Origin: Certhia americana
Taxonomy: Eukaryota > Chordata > Aves > Passeriformes > Certhiidae
DNA length: 64,000 nt
Assembly: GCA_018697195.1 (NCBI GenBank)
Contig: CM031858.1
Location: 132,135,241 to 132,199,240, forward strand
Reading direction: 5' to 3'
The notes under the pieces were generated by a model. The model made no database searches and was not told where the DNA came from. It saw nothing but the letters and a program-made list of their open reading frames with translations. Positions 24,801 through 37,290 of this stretch are shown here, in pieces. Positions within the stretch are counted from its first letter, which is position 1. Each line of letters begins with the position of its first letter. Position numbers and translations under genes: made by a program.

Positions 24801-26760
24801 ATAGCAAGTTTTAAGTATTGTTCTTTGCTATGGTACTTGAACACATGTTTTTTAGCATAAAGTTGTCTAAAGACGTAGGAAAATTATCTTTATCTTCTGT
24901 CAGAATCCTATACTACTCTCTGGAGTAGGGTTTGGAAGTAAAGTCTTTTCCTGCTTTACATTTCTCTCTTCTGTGTTCAGCAGAGAGGCACAAATAAATC
25001 TACTTAGACCTTTTGCCCAGTAAAATATTCATATGTATGGATAGCATTACATGCAAACACCATTCTTAATTAGCATTGGCATGTTTGAGGCTATTGCAGC
25101 AGTTATTAATTTAAAACTCTCAGTGGAAACTAATTGTAAAATAACAGCTGGAACTGCCCATTTAGTTTCAGAAATGTAGCTTGCTAATTATCTAATACCA
25201 AAAGCTATTCAAAGCTAAATTTATATTTGGAATTTGGCTTTTAAAATGTTCAGCTTTAACTATGAAACTTGGTTTTACTTGAAATTTCTTTGTGAGTTCT
25301 ACAGGAGTCTGCAACATAACTAATTTTCCTAAATACATGTATTTGAAATACATTTCCTTATAATGTAAGAGTAAAAAAAATATCTTATAAGAAGATTATT
25401 TTTGCAACTTTACTTTTCTTTTCAATTGGTAAGTTTAATGACTGTTCTCAATACACACGCTACTTTATGTTTTTTCTTTCACTTAGTAGCACAGAACCTG
25501 ATTCATACAATAACTTTCAATTTCTTTGTGCAGTTCCTCAGAGAAAGGAACTTGAAATATACTTTGTAGAAACATTCCTATCAAAGAGCAGTGGCATTAT
25601 GTCATTAAGCCTCTATTTGTTGTTAATACAGGCTGCATTTTTGGAAACCTTATTAAATATGTGAGGAGGAAAAGAAAAACAAGTACATATCAATAAAGAA
25701 TGAATTCAAAGGAAGAACCAATTAATTTAAACAGATCAAAGCTGAAACACATAGAATTGATAAAGATATTTTGAAGTCTAGTAATTCTTAAACAGTTAAA
25801 CATATATGAAAAATATTTTTTTCATAAACATATATTAAAAATATTTTAATATAAGAAACAGTGACCTTTCTCAATGGTTTATTGTTACTTTCAACTTTCT
25901 TTTGAGGACTTAATATGCATTTTATCTGCAAAGCTCTTCCTTTCTGCTTCTGGCTTGGCTCAGGCGTTTGCACAACTGGGTTCATGTCACTAGCTGCATC
26001 CCAGTCCTTCCTGTGGAGTGGTACAGAGAAGGAATGAACTTACTTGGATGGAGATTCATAGAGATATGTTTATGTGTGGCCAAAAGCCCTGGTTTAGAGG
26101 CAGATTGAGATTTCAAAGAGCACCTTCATAAATATATCAAAACTATTTAAATTTGATCTGAAGGACCTTGTTTAGGAGAGGTTCCAGTGTTGAGAATCAC
26201 TCGCTGGTGGGGAGAGCCACTGACCTTGGGCACCTTATGGTGGTGCCCATTCTTCAGTAGTGCAGGACACTGCAATGGTCTCCCCTGGCACTGCGGAGCA
26301 GTTGAGTGGCAAATATGATGTGTGTGTGCAAGCCAGTCATGGTTAGTGCTTAACTGTCCTAGTTAATGCACAAAGCATTTGAATTAAGTGTGGCTAAGAT
26401 TGTTTCATTATTCAGGTATGATTCATTTTGGCACCTCAATGTGTTTTAGAACTAAACTGGGAATGGGTTTCCAGACTCCCTTTGAACTGGATTGTGTGTC
26501 CAGATCAGGAATTTCTCAGGTTGGACAGTTTAGCTGTGAACTTGATAACCAGGCATCAGGGATGAATCTCTTCAAAATGGAGTCTACAAAATCTATGTGC
26601 TTTATGTGATTTATTGTTGCATGTACTCCATTTCTTTGACTTACTATTTAATGCCATCATTAAACAGCTTAAGGTCAGAAATAAATAGCAGTTTTAAAGT
26701 AAAACTTCCACGAGGGCATTGCTGTCTCTGCTCATGTGCCAAACTTTGTTCCGTAAAAAG

Positions 26761-26810
26761 ATTTCTCAGCTTTGTGTGTATTTCTCAGCTTTGTGTGTAT
26801 TTCTCAGCTT
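26761..26810. repeat. 19-bp tandem repeat, 2.6 copies
   Basis: The unit ATTTCTCAGCTTTGTGTGT occurs twice perfectly and then as a partial third copy of 12 bases. Perfect identity indicates recent expansion, so it may be length-polymorphic. Confidence 0.92.
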
Positions 26811-29800
26811 AACTACTGTATCTTCTGCAAAGTCAAGGGTAAGTTAGAGAAATGCAGCAGCCTGAACTCAGTTTTCTTGGTCTTCTGATACTTCTTGCTG
26901 TCTCAAATAGTGTTTTAACACAATTAATTAATATTTTCTCTATGGTGTATGCAGAGCTTGCCATGGGAAACTCATACAAACTCAGTTTTGAAATCTGTAA
27001 TATGTTTAGGGTGACTGTGTGGAGAAGAGATTAGGATTTCTTTCGTTTGTACTGGTTTGAGATGCTGTTTAACACTTTTTTTTCCCATTTCCTTCTTTTT
27101 TTTTCCAAAATACTGCAGTTCTGCTGTGATGAAGCCAGTCAAAGTAAAATCAAATTGTTTGGGTTTTTTGTTGGTTCTAATCCTTTTAAACTTGTCATCA
27201 TATTCTGTATATGCAAATGCTCTATTTCTTGAACTTCTTGCCTTGATATTTCCTAGTCCTAAGATTCTAAATATTTGTTATGCATAGGGCTGTATTTTTC
27301 TTGAGACCTAAGGTTATTGCAGTTATTCTCATCTTCTCCCTAGGAAGCGTGATTTCTTTTCCTTTTTTATTTTCCCTCTAAGTTTGGACATTTTGAATGA
27401 ACCCCTCAGAAATCTCATGTCTCTTTCTCTTTCACTAGCACTGAAATCCACCTTCTTCACTGAGATCAAGTCTGTAGCTATTTGCTTCCCTTGACTATAA
27501 CAAGGGAATTTTCTCCCATTTGAAAATATTTTCCAAACTGTTAATTCCTCCCTAAAGCAATTCTTGTTTTACCACAGAGGAGAGAAAACATGTCAGGTAT
27601 TTCAAGAGTTCTTTGACTAGAGAAGTCTCTCGCCCTCCAATCCAGCCATCCCCAGTGAGGGGACCAAGGGAGTAAAGTGTGGCCCTGGGCTGCCATGGGG
27701 CAACCCAGAGTGGGGTGAATGGAATGTCAATTTTTTGAACATTACTTTGTCCACAGACATTGGGCACTGAGTTTTGTGCCCGTTTAAATTGTAAATCTAA
27801 ATTTGAACTCTTTTGTTATCTACTCTTCATGTTGTTGATGGTTGTACTTTTGTATAAGGAATAAGCTGAGGGACCTGAAAGAAATAAGAAAATGCTGGGC
27901 CATCAGGCAATTGTTTTCAGTAAGGTTGTTATGCTGAGCCAATTTATTGTATAGGCACATTAGGATTAGCCCTGGCAAAAAGGTGTATTTTATCAGCCTG
28001 GGCTTGGATCAGCTTAATCTGCCATCATGATCTGGGCATTTGAGATAGCACAGAATTTGACACTCTGTACTAAGAATTTTTAAATAGTTCTCAGATTCAG
28101 CATTAACATTATTAAATTGACTGAAACAGTTTAAAAAGGAAAACAAGAAAGGGCACAGAGACAAAGAAAAACCGCGTTAAATGCCACTTAAAAATCCCAG
28201 AATATCTTTCACAGTTTACATACTTAGCAATTTTAATGCAATGAAAATCTTTTCAGATAAAACTGGGAAATAAAGGGTAACCTTAAAGATGGAGTTATTT
28301 TTTATATGAGTTGTGTTTTACGTTTCATGTTTTATTTGCTAAAACAACGTTATTGAAGGTTTTTCATTTCTTCAAGTTGCATCCCTTTAATCTTTCTTTT
28401 TCCTGTACAAGTAGCTTTATATTGTGCCTGTTATTGCAAAGTACAGGGGGGAATGAGGGGAGGTGTTTGAGTTTCTGTTAACATGGGAGAAAATAATTAG
28501 CTGGTTCATAGAAATTAATGCCACATTAAGAGCTGAAGTGGTTCTTCTGTATGAATTACTTAAATAATGTTCCTTTGCTTTACACAAAATCCATACAATT
28601 TCTTCCCAGACTTTATTTCACTGATTCTTAAAATATATAATTGAATTCATATCTTAAGGTTGCTTTTTTGTCACATATACTGAAAATTAACATCTACTGG
28701 CTGCAGTAAATAATTTATTCTAAAAGAACTGAGGAGAGCTTTTAAAACTCTTTATTCTATTCAGTTTTCTTCTTAATTATTTGTGAGCAAATATAATTTC
28801 CATCAGATCTAGTTTCAACAAATGCTTTTTGTTGAAAAATATTTTCCTTTATCATATAAAGCAGATTTATTTTCTTTGTAAAAATTTTTAATTCTAGCAG
28901 GATCTCAAGGTAACTATAATGCAAGTTGTGTGCTTCTGTTACTGAGAAAAGCATACCCTGTTTGTAATAAAACATTTGTTAACTTCTGTATACAGATTGC
29001 GGTTCATTCCATAAATATTTGTGGGTTCTCTGATGTCCCTCACAGGGTTTTATCTATGACAAATTCATACCACAGTTCTTAAACTACATCTTGGATAGAA
29101 GATTTCTTTCTTTTGCAAAACTGTTTGCCAGTGTCTTTCATTTAATGCTTGTAAGTATTTCAACTTTGGTTTTCAATTATTTAACAAAAAGGATTACCAG
29201 AAATGTACAGAATGGTAACATGTTATTTTAGCATATTTCTCTATGGGATACTCTTCCAAGCTCCCATGGCAAAAATTAAATCCATGTTACTGTTATCCTG
29301 AGCAACTCAAATTTTACTGTTTAAGTAAGCATGGTTCCTAGCTCTTAACTGACTTTTCCAATATAGTTTCACTTAGCTCAACCACCTTAAGTATGGTCAA
29401 AAGTCGTGCTTAATGTCTGTTATGTTTAAGGTCTTACTGTGCTATTAAACCTAATTATGCTGCAATAAAGAAAAAGAAATAAATTAAAAAGCCATGTACA
29501 CAAATGGGTTTGTGTTGCATTTCAGAAGCTATTCTTCCTTTTTCTTTTTTTTTAATTTTTGCTTAGGAACAAAAAAATCCATCACTTCTTTTTAAGGGTT
29601 GATTTTTAATCTTATGGGCTTTATTAGTTGTTGGACACAAAGATAAATGTAGCATTCTTCAGCCTCTCAAAACATTTTTCATGCCCACTGTTATTTTTGT
29701 TGCTAGGGTTTTGATTTTTTCCTTTGAGAAGGCAATGGCCAGCACTGGTATGTTAATGGCTAACACAAGTGCACATTGAGAGTAATAAAATACAGAGATA

Positions 29801-30257
29801 GTATCAGGCATCTCTGTTAACTTCAGTGTAAATGATTGGCATAAATCACAGCTACTCCAGTTTTCTGGCTTAGTATTGTATGTTCTTGAGCACTAAAAAT
29901 TGAATGGGTGTGGAGGTGGTACAAATAGAACATAGGAGTATCTACAAATAGATATGTACTTGTAGGAAAGGAACAGCAGAGGTTTGAACTCTTTCTGATA
30001 ACCAAAATTGTTTAACTGTTGAATAGTATTGTTTAATCTTTGTGGGTGACAGTTTTTCAAGAAACAGGAAGAAACTTGTAGATTAGCAAATCCAGCTGCA
30101 AAGCAAATTCGAACCTTTTTAAGGTTGAAAGTGTATAAATATGTACATATATGTATTCAAGAAAAATACAGAGGAATGCAATTCACTGGCATATCGTTTC
30201 TGACCCACTGTATTCAGACAACTTCAGTGATTGATTTTTCTGTCTTTTTGACATAGT

Positions 30258-30314
30258 AAAAAAAAAACCAAAAACAAAAAAACACAAAAAACTAAAAAAA
30301 AAACCCAAACAAAC
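30258..30314. repeat. A-rich low-complexity tract
   Basis: Runs of A interrupted by single C or CC over about 57 bases. I see no retrotransposon body upstream, so it is probably a simple repeat. Confidence 0.8.
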
Positions 30315-31714
30315 CTGATCTATTATGTAACTGCGAATGTTATTGAAGTTGCTTTCTAAAAATAATTTTTAAAATCTACATGTATTGTTCACACACTGCA
30401 ACTCATAAGAGTGAATCCAGTTATATTTGCTAAACTGGACTCAAACCAGAGATGATGGAATTTGCTGCTTCCCAGATGGGCAGTATATTTGTTTGTGTGT
30501 TTGTATCTGTGAAGTGTCCTTGCAATTTTTTTTTTTTAGCTCCATGCAGAAAAATAAAACTCTGAAGTTTTCTTTATAACCACCACCATTTAAATAACTG
30601 GGCTGTATCATGGAGTCACTGAACTACCTCATACTGGAATCTGTAGTCTTCAGGGTCAATATTGTGAGTACACAGGATATTTTGGGTAGATTTGCATCTT
30701 TTTTGTTCTCTCTTTTCCCTCCTTTAAATGCATACTTAGAATTGAAACTCCCTTTCAATATATTTTGTTAGGCATAGGTTTATACTGACTTAGGAAGTTC
30801 CAATAGTCAATTAACAATAGTTTAATGGGGATTTAAGGAAGAAAAAAATACTGTCTTTAACATGACAGGTAACATATTTCATAGTTACTATGGAGTGAGG
30901 TTTTACATCAGGAGAATTTCCAGGGAATATTGAATTAGACAAAGTAGTGCCAGGACTTCAGGAAAGAAGAATTAAAGGAACGGGGGTTTTTTTTAATACT
31001 GTGTTATTGACATATTTTACAATATCATATACAGTATTTAAAAAATAGTTCCAGCTTGCCATTATGAATATGATGATTCTATGAGAAGAAGAAGAAAATA
31101 CAAGTGGCATCTTGAGATAAATGTGAGTTGACTTGGAAAGTTAAATATTCATGTTTTAGAGTAGTTTCTTATATTATCCATGCTATAAGCATTATTTATT
31201 GCAATATATATGCTGGAAGTATGCATTAATACACCCTGTTTAATGTGAAGTAAAGTTGGTATTTATTTATTTGTAATGTTCTTTTCTGCTTCAGATACAA
31301 TTTGATTGATGTCCAGGTATGATTTTAGTATACTGACACAGCAGCAGAAAGAAATCCTGTCCCACATCAGCTTATGAAGCACACTGAGGACAATTTGCCT
31401 TCCAGCCTGTTCCTTATACCAGGTTGTGCTGCACCATTTAGAGAAATTCCATGCATAAATATGAAGGCTGTGTTCAGTGAAACTTCACCTAGGTATTTCC
31501 AGGTGAATTTATAGAATATCTGGAAACACTGAGATATTGTACTGCTTAACTAGATTAATCAATTAAACCAAAGTGAAATGCAGGCTGAAAACAACGGGTA
31601 AATCACAAACTTGTTTATCTTACTCATATAGTAAAGCAAATATTTCAAAATTTGAAATGAAAGATCCTTTTGCTGCTAGCCAGCATTAAGTTTTGAGATG
31701 AAATTATTTCTACC

Positions 31715-31735
31715 AAAAAAAAAAAAAAAAAAAAA
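31715..31735. repeat. A21 homopolymer
   Basis: Twenty-one consecutive A in intron, with no recognisable element attached. Confidence 0.85.
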
Positions 31736-34700
31736 GTTTTGGGTTATATTGTATGTTATCTTATTTGCTAGTCCCCTCCCCAAACTTCCACTATTTAGAG
31801 AAACTATACTCCCCTTGTTTTGTTTTTTTTTTCAAGGAACATTTGCCATCAAAAAATATCACACAGACCTTCCATTGGAATTGTGCATACTTATCATTTA
31901 TAGTCTGTCAAGTGTATATTTATACAGTGCTCCTTGAATTTGGCTGAATGTTTCAAAAGTATAAAGAGATTCCTCAAACTGTCTAAACATTAAACAGTAT
32001 AAAAATGAAAACCTGATTTTTTAAAGTTTAGCCTTGCTCAAGCTGTTATTTTTGCTGAGGAATTTAAACAATAAAATTATAGAAGTAATTAAACTTAGAT
32101 GACATCTAAATGCCCAGCTGCAAACTTCAGCTTTGTTTCATTTTTACAGTTTTTGAGAGAGGCCAAAACTGCTTCATAGTTCACCAATACTGTACCTTGT
32201 GGTCCTAGGGTCATTGATGTGTTCTAGAGACAACTCTAGCACACAAGTGTACTGCATAAGTACTTCAGCTTCTTTGCAGGCAATTACAGGCCCTTGTAGC
32301 AAGGGACTACTTTTAAGTGTCTGGTCACCTCACAGGATATATAGAGCATTTCCTGCCCATAGGACTAAGAAAGGAAGCAAAGGGCCAAATTTTTTGGGGT
32401 GTGATCTTCTGTAATTCCTTTCATGTGTTTAGTAGCTTTTGTATGATCAGCACACTGCTACCAATCCTGACTTTGGTGAGGCCCACTTCACTAAAATCTG
32501 TCCTTCCTAAATGTTTAGGAAATGGAATTATTATTAGCACCCACCTGGCACCACCACTGTAATTAATGAGTATGAGGGGGTGTTGTTTGGGGTTTTTTTT
32601 CTCTATATGGGTACCTATTGGGTTTAAAAATAAAAATATTTAAGTAATCACATAAATAGAATAAATAAATAGTGTATCAATTAAAAAATTGCAGTAGTTA
32701 ATTTTTATCCATATTTTATGACTTCGAGTTCTCAGAATACTCTCAAAATGTTTTCTATGCAATTAGTTATATTCACAAAATCATTTCAGCTTTATACCCA
32801 CAGTATAAATGAGTAGCCTGTTGAAGAGGTTGATTTTGTCATTTAGAGATACCTACTAAAGAGAGAAGAGGAATGAAGCCTGTCTCTCCTGTTTTCCTTT
32901 GGCCTGTTCTAGCCTTGCACAGAGGGAAGCATGTCCTGCAGGCCCACGGTAGGCCAGCCAAAGGGATCTGCCTATCCCCAAACGTTCTTGTGTACAACAT
33001 ATGGAGACCTGGCAGACTGCTCTTCTGCACATTCTTGCATCCAATTAAACGTGTCACCTCAAGTACTAACCGAGACTATGTTTTCTGCTCCTTTGTTGAG
33101 GGTGTCAACCACATATGCAAAATAGGCACAAACCATTGACTGCCGTTTGGCAGGTTTCTTCTTCTGTGTTCAAAACCAAATCTCTCTTCTCTTGCACTAT
33201 GATAGCTCAGTGAATGTCAGTCCTTTTATAAAATGGTTTGGGATTAAATAAATACCTGTATGACTCAATAGTTGCAGTTGATGAAACTGGTCAAATAGAA
33301 AACACACAGTAGTTAGAGAAATGTGATTGTAATTTTATAGTTTTTCATCTATGAGCAATTTGTTTAAGAACTGAAGGGGTTTTTTCTGTGTTGTCTTTTT
33401 TTAAGAAAAAGCTACAAAGCAATTGTAAGGGAAGACCTGTGTGCTTCAGCTTGGCAAGAAAAAGCTGTGCTGAAAAATATTAGTGAAAGAAAATAATATA
33501 TTTTGATACTTTAGAAAAAAATTATTGTTACTATCATTATTTTCTGTAGAAGAGTTATTGCTACACAACTAGAAAAGTCTGGAAGCAGAGAGGAGGTAAC
33601 TCTATGTTTCTAACCATCCCATGTACATTTGTCAAATGTGACTATTTAATTCTTAGCTTGGACATATTTAAGGGAAACACTTGTAGACAGAACACTGTGA
33701 TGGCTTTGTTGAAGATCCTGAACACCTTCTCTTAATGCCATTCTCTTTCAGGAGCCACAATTGTCATAGTAGTAGATTCTGTACTGTGCTTGAAGTATCT
33801 AGAAGCTTAGAGTGAATTCTAATGGCCGAATTCAAACACTTTTTTCAAGGCTGAATTTTCTAAACATGTATCTAACAATCCTTGTTCCAGACTGACACAG
33901 AGGAGACTAAGACATGTTAACAACAATTAACTAAAATCTTAGTGCTCTTTTATGAGATTAACTGTTCTAGATGACAATGAGTATAGATGATTAGTTCTAT
34001 ACATTCAGTTGTTTTTTTTTCACCAGGCACTTTGGCATTCATGTATTGGATCCTGTTTTAGGGCACGCTTATCCATAATTGAATTTTTTTTTTTTTTGTG
34101 ATTTGAAAGTATTGGGTTCCCACATGGAATTCATTGTGTTAGCTAATGATCTTTATAGCTATTTGTTGTCTTGTCCTCTGCTTTAGCTTTTTTATCACTT
34201 ATACCAGTTCCTGTCTTCTCAGTGGTACTTATCTCTGTAGGTATACAGAGCAAAAAAGGGAGCAGTGCCCATGAAATAGAAGTCAGACATTTATCCAACA
34301 TTAATTTGAAAAAGAGGAAAATTACTTGTTACACTTGTATTTTGCCTTCCTTTAGCAATTGTTTGAAGTAGTGTAGTGCAATCAGAAGAAAATTTTGCAT
34401 GTGTTTTGGTTACTGGCCTTTTTTTTTCTCAGCATACTAAATGTCCAAGTACTCTACCTTTCAGCAGCTCTATGCCTATGTACAAAAACTATAAATATTA
34501 AAAATCATTGAAAAGTTTAAACTTTTGAGTGTTGTTGACTGCAAAACAGACTCAGTTAGAATGCAATTAATAACTGCATTAGGATGTGATGTATTTGTCT
34601 ACCCTGTAAATGTTAAGATGTAGTCAGTCATTTTTATTTTGCTCACAGAGCTATCACTGATGTTTTCTTTTTACAAGAATCCTACATATATGAAGATGAA

Positions 34701-37059
34701 CCCAGGTACCTTAACCACTCTGACTTATAGGACATCTGCCTTGTATTATCTTCTGTAGATAATGTTGATGTATCTAGCTGTGCAGTTCACAACTCTAGGG
34801 CTAATCAGACAGAATGCAGTTTTCATTGTTCAACAGATTCCTGTAATCAATACTATCACTTGCTTATCAGAAAAGCATTAAGAAAAGTAGCCTTACTGCA
34901 CTCAGTTTATATTTTCATTTAATAAAACATTGCTGGTACCCAATCCAGAGTATGCTGCCAGCAATTATGGAGATGAGAGAGTAGTGTTATTCTGAGGCTG
35001 AGCTGGAGAGGGGAGAAGGAGCAGCTGCCAATAAAGCCAGTCCTGTGTGACATAGTTCAAACAGTGGGAATTGGAGTTTACAGCTGATGGCATTTGAAAG
35101 TCTGCTCTACTGATCCAGACTAAAATAAATCTTTTCCAACATCCTGGCATTCATAAAACACTGTTATACCACAAGTTTCCCTACGGACAGATTGCAGGGT
35201 AGGAAAGCAAAGGTGGGGTTACCCTTGTCCTGGAAGACGTGTATCACTCAGTATGGCAGAATATATACCCAGGATCATGTGAGGACCTTCTCTTCTTAAA
35301 GGATGTCTCCCTCGCTCTTACAACATTAGAATGTTCTTACCTGCTTCTTTTCTTTAATTTCCGCCTCAGTGCCCTGATTCCATAATTCTTCCTCTTGCCC
35401 AGTGTCGTGCTCTCCTTTTCTTTCTGCTTAACTTCTCACTCTTCTTTCCATCTTCCTCACAAATAAGTGTTTTTAATATCTCCCAATTTAGGCACATCCA
35501 GGATCTCCATCATGAGAAGTCATGCTATAGGATTTTTTTTATTCTAGTACTAAGATCATGTCTCTATATGTTGTGTGATGCTGGGGAAGTTCTGTTTCTT
35601 TCCCAAGGGCTCAAGTGTTAACTTGCCTGTGACAAGAAGATATCTATTATGCGGTCTATTTAGTAAAATTAAAGAAAAAGTAGTTGCCTTTGTTTGAAAA
35701 GCTGATTCCTCTATGAGGTTTTCCTTAAAGAAGCCTAGCATTCTCAAAGGCCAGTGTTGTTGTCATAGATTCTCTTGGTTTACCACATTTTTGTTCTGAG
35801 CCCTTCTTAACATCCATAGCATCTCATTCCATATGGAGTCCATTGTGTCCCTAAGATACACTTGCTTCAATTTCCCTGTTTGGTATAATACATTAAATGG
35901 CTTTGTCAAGGAAAAAACTACATTGAATTGAATTGGGGAAAAGGCAGTGAAGGTGCATTAGGTCACTAGTACATACTGCTGTGATTTCTACAGTATTCAA
36001 TCACATCTCTTGCATAGGTCAGGGGCTTTCAGACTACATCTTGCCTGGGACTTCACAAGCATAAGCAGAAGAGGAATGAGTTGTTTTACATATGTGCCAC
36101 AGGTTTTACCCTTATGAATGTCTGTTTCCTTTTTAAATTAGGATAGGAATGATATTTTACCACCAGGCAAAACCTATAATAATTGAAGTTTGTTCAATTA
36201 TTAGGGTAGATAGGTTTGTTATCTCTGTACCTGGAAGCAGAAATCAGTGCACACAGAGATCCAATAAGTACTAACAAAAATTAGCTGTTGTGTGTAAAGT
36301 CTGCAAATATTTCTTAATTATTACATAATGTATAGTCTTTACCTGCCATTTTCCTGGCTTGTTTAGCTTTTTGTAGGTCTCAGATGAGCTGTAAGTGAAT
36401 AAATTTAACTTCTTTACTATGGGTCTCAGAATTATGCTTATTCGGTAGCATGTAGTATCTGGTTCAACATGAACTGCTTCTTAAATAAACATACAAAAAG
36501 CCTTACCCAGACTAAATCAATTTATTTTTTTTAAAAAAAAGAAAAACTTTAAACCTGTGTTTCCTGTTACATGCTTATGGTTGTCTTTGGTTTCTTGTGA
36601 TCTTTATGCATTGTTGACCAACTTCGAATTCTGCACCACCTGCGGAAAGATTCAGATGAGTTAGTGAAGTTGTTTTCAGAAGAGGGAAGTAATTAAAATC
36701 GCAACCCCTATGGTACATTCAGCTGATAAAACATCACTAGTGCTGGAGGTAGAGAAGTCATGAATTTGGCTTACTCTGTTTTCCTGGATTTATTTGCTGC
36801 AAGGATTTCATAGGGTTCAGAGTTCATACGGAGCATGCATACTTAAGATTAGGCCAGGTTTGCTGTGGTTTAACATACCTTCATCTTTCTAGGAAGTATA
36901 CAACTAATAAGTTGGAGGCATACTTAGGAAAATTGTTGATTTGGAAAAAGCAGAAATGAGTGCTTATGTAAATCCTTGTGTTGTTTTTGCTTTTGCATGT
37001 TTTCTTTCTAGCCTTCTGATGTTTTCGAATTCCTGGAGTCAGATCTCACACACATTTCT

Positions 37060-37290
37060 GTAAATAATAATTGTTTACATTTCTTTTGGAGGAAGCGAGA
37101 ATTAATAGACTTTTAGTTTGACCAGTGTGGTCTGAGAGGAAGCTACCTGTCAGACCAATCACTGAACAACTTTTGTAACATATATAAATCGGAGTTTTAC
37201 AATAAACTTCCTCTCTCTTTTGCTTTTGTTTGAGGAAAGATGTTTTGCGCATGTGATTCGTTTCATGTTGTATTGTGACGTCCCTGTATG
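37060..37290 (+). mobile_element. LTR-like segment, probable solo LTR of an endogenous retrovirus
   Basis: Over about 60 bases the + strand shows the compact order of an avian retroviral LTR promoter/poly(A) region: a CCAAT box (37155), a TATA-like TATATAAAT (37181-37189) and, only about 20 bases later, AATAAA (37201-37206), then a CT-rich stretch and a GT-rich block. Avian alpharetrovirus-like LTRs have the same close TATA-to-AATAAA spacing. No gag, pol or env remnant is visible on either side, so if real it is a solo LTR. Ends are not resolved: I found no convincing TG...CA termini or short target-site duplication. Family assignment needs a repeat library. Confidence 0.42.
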
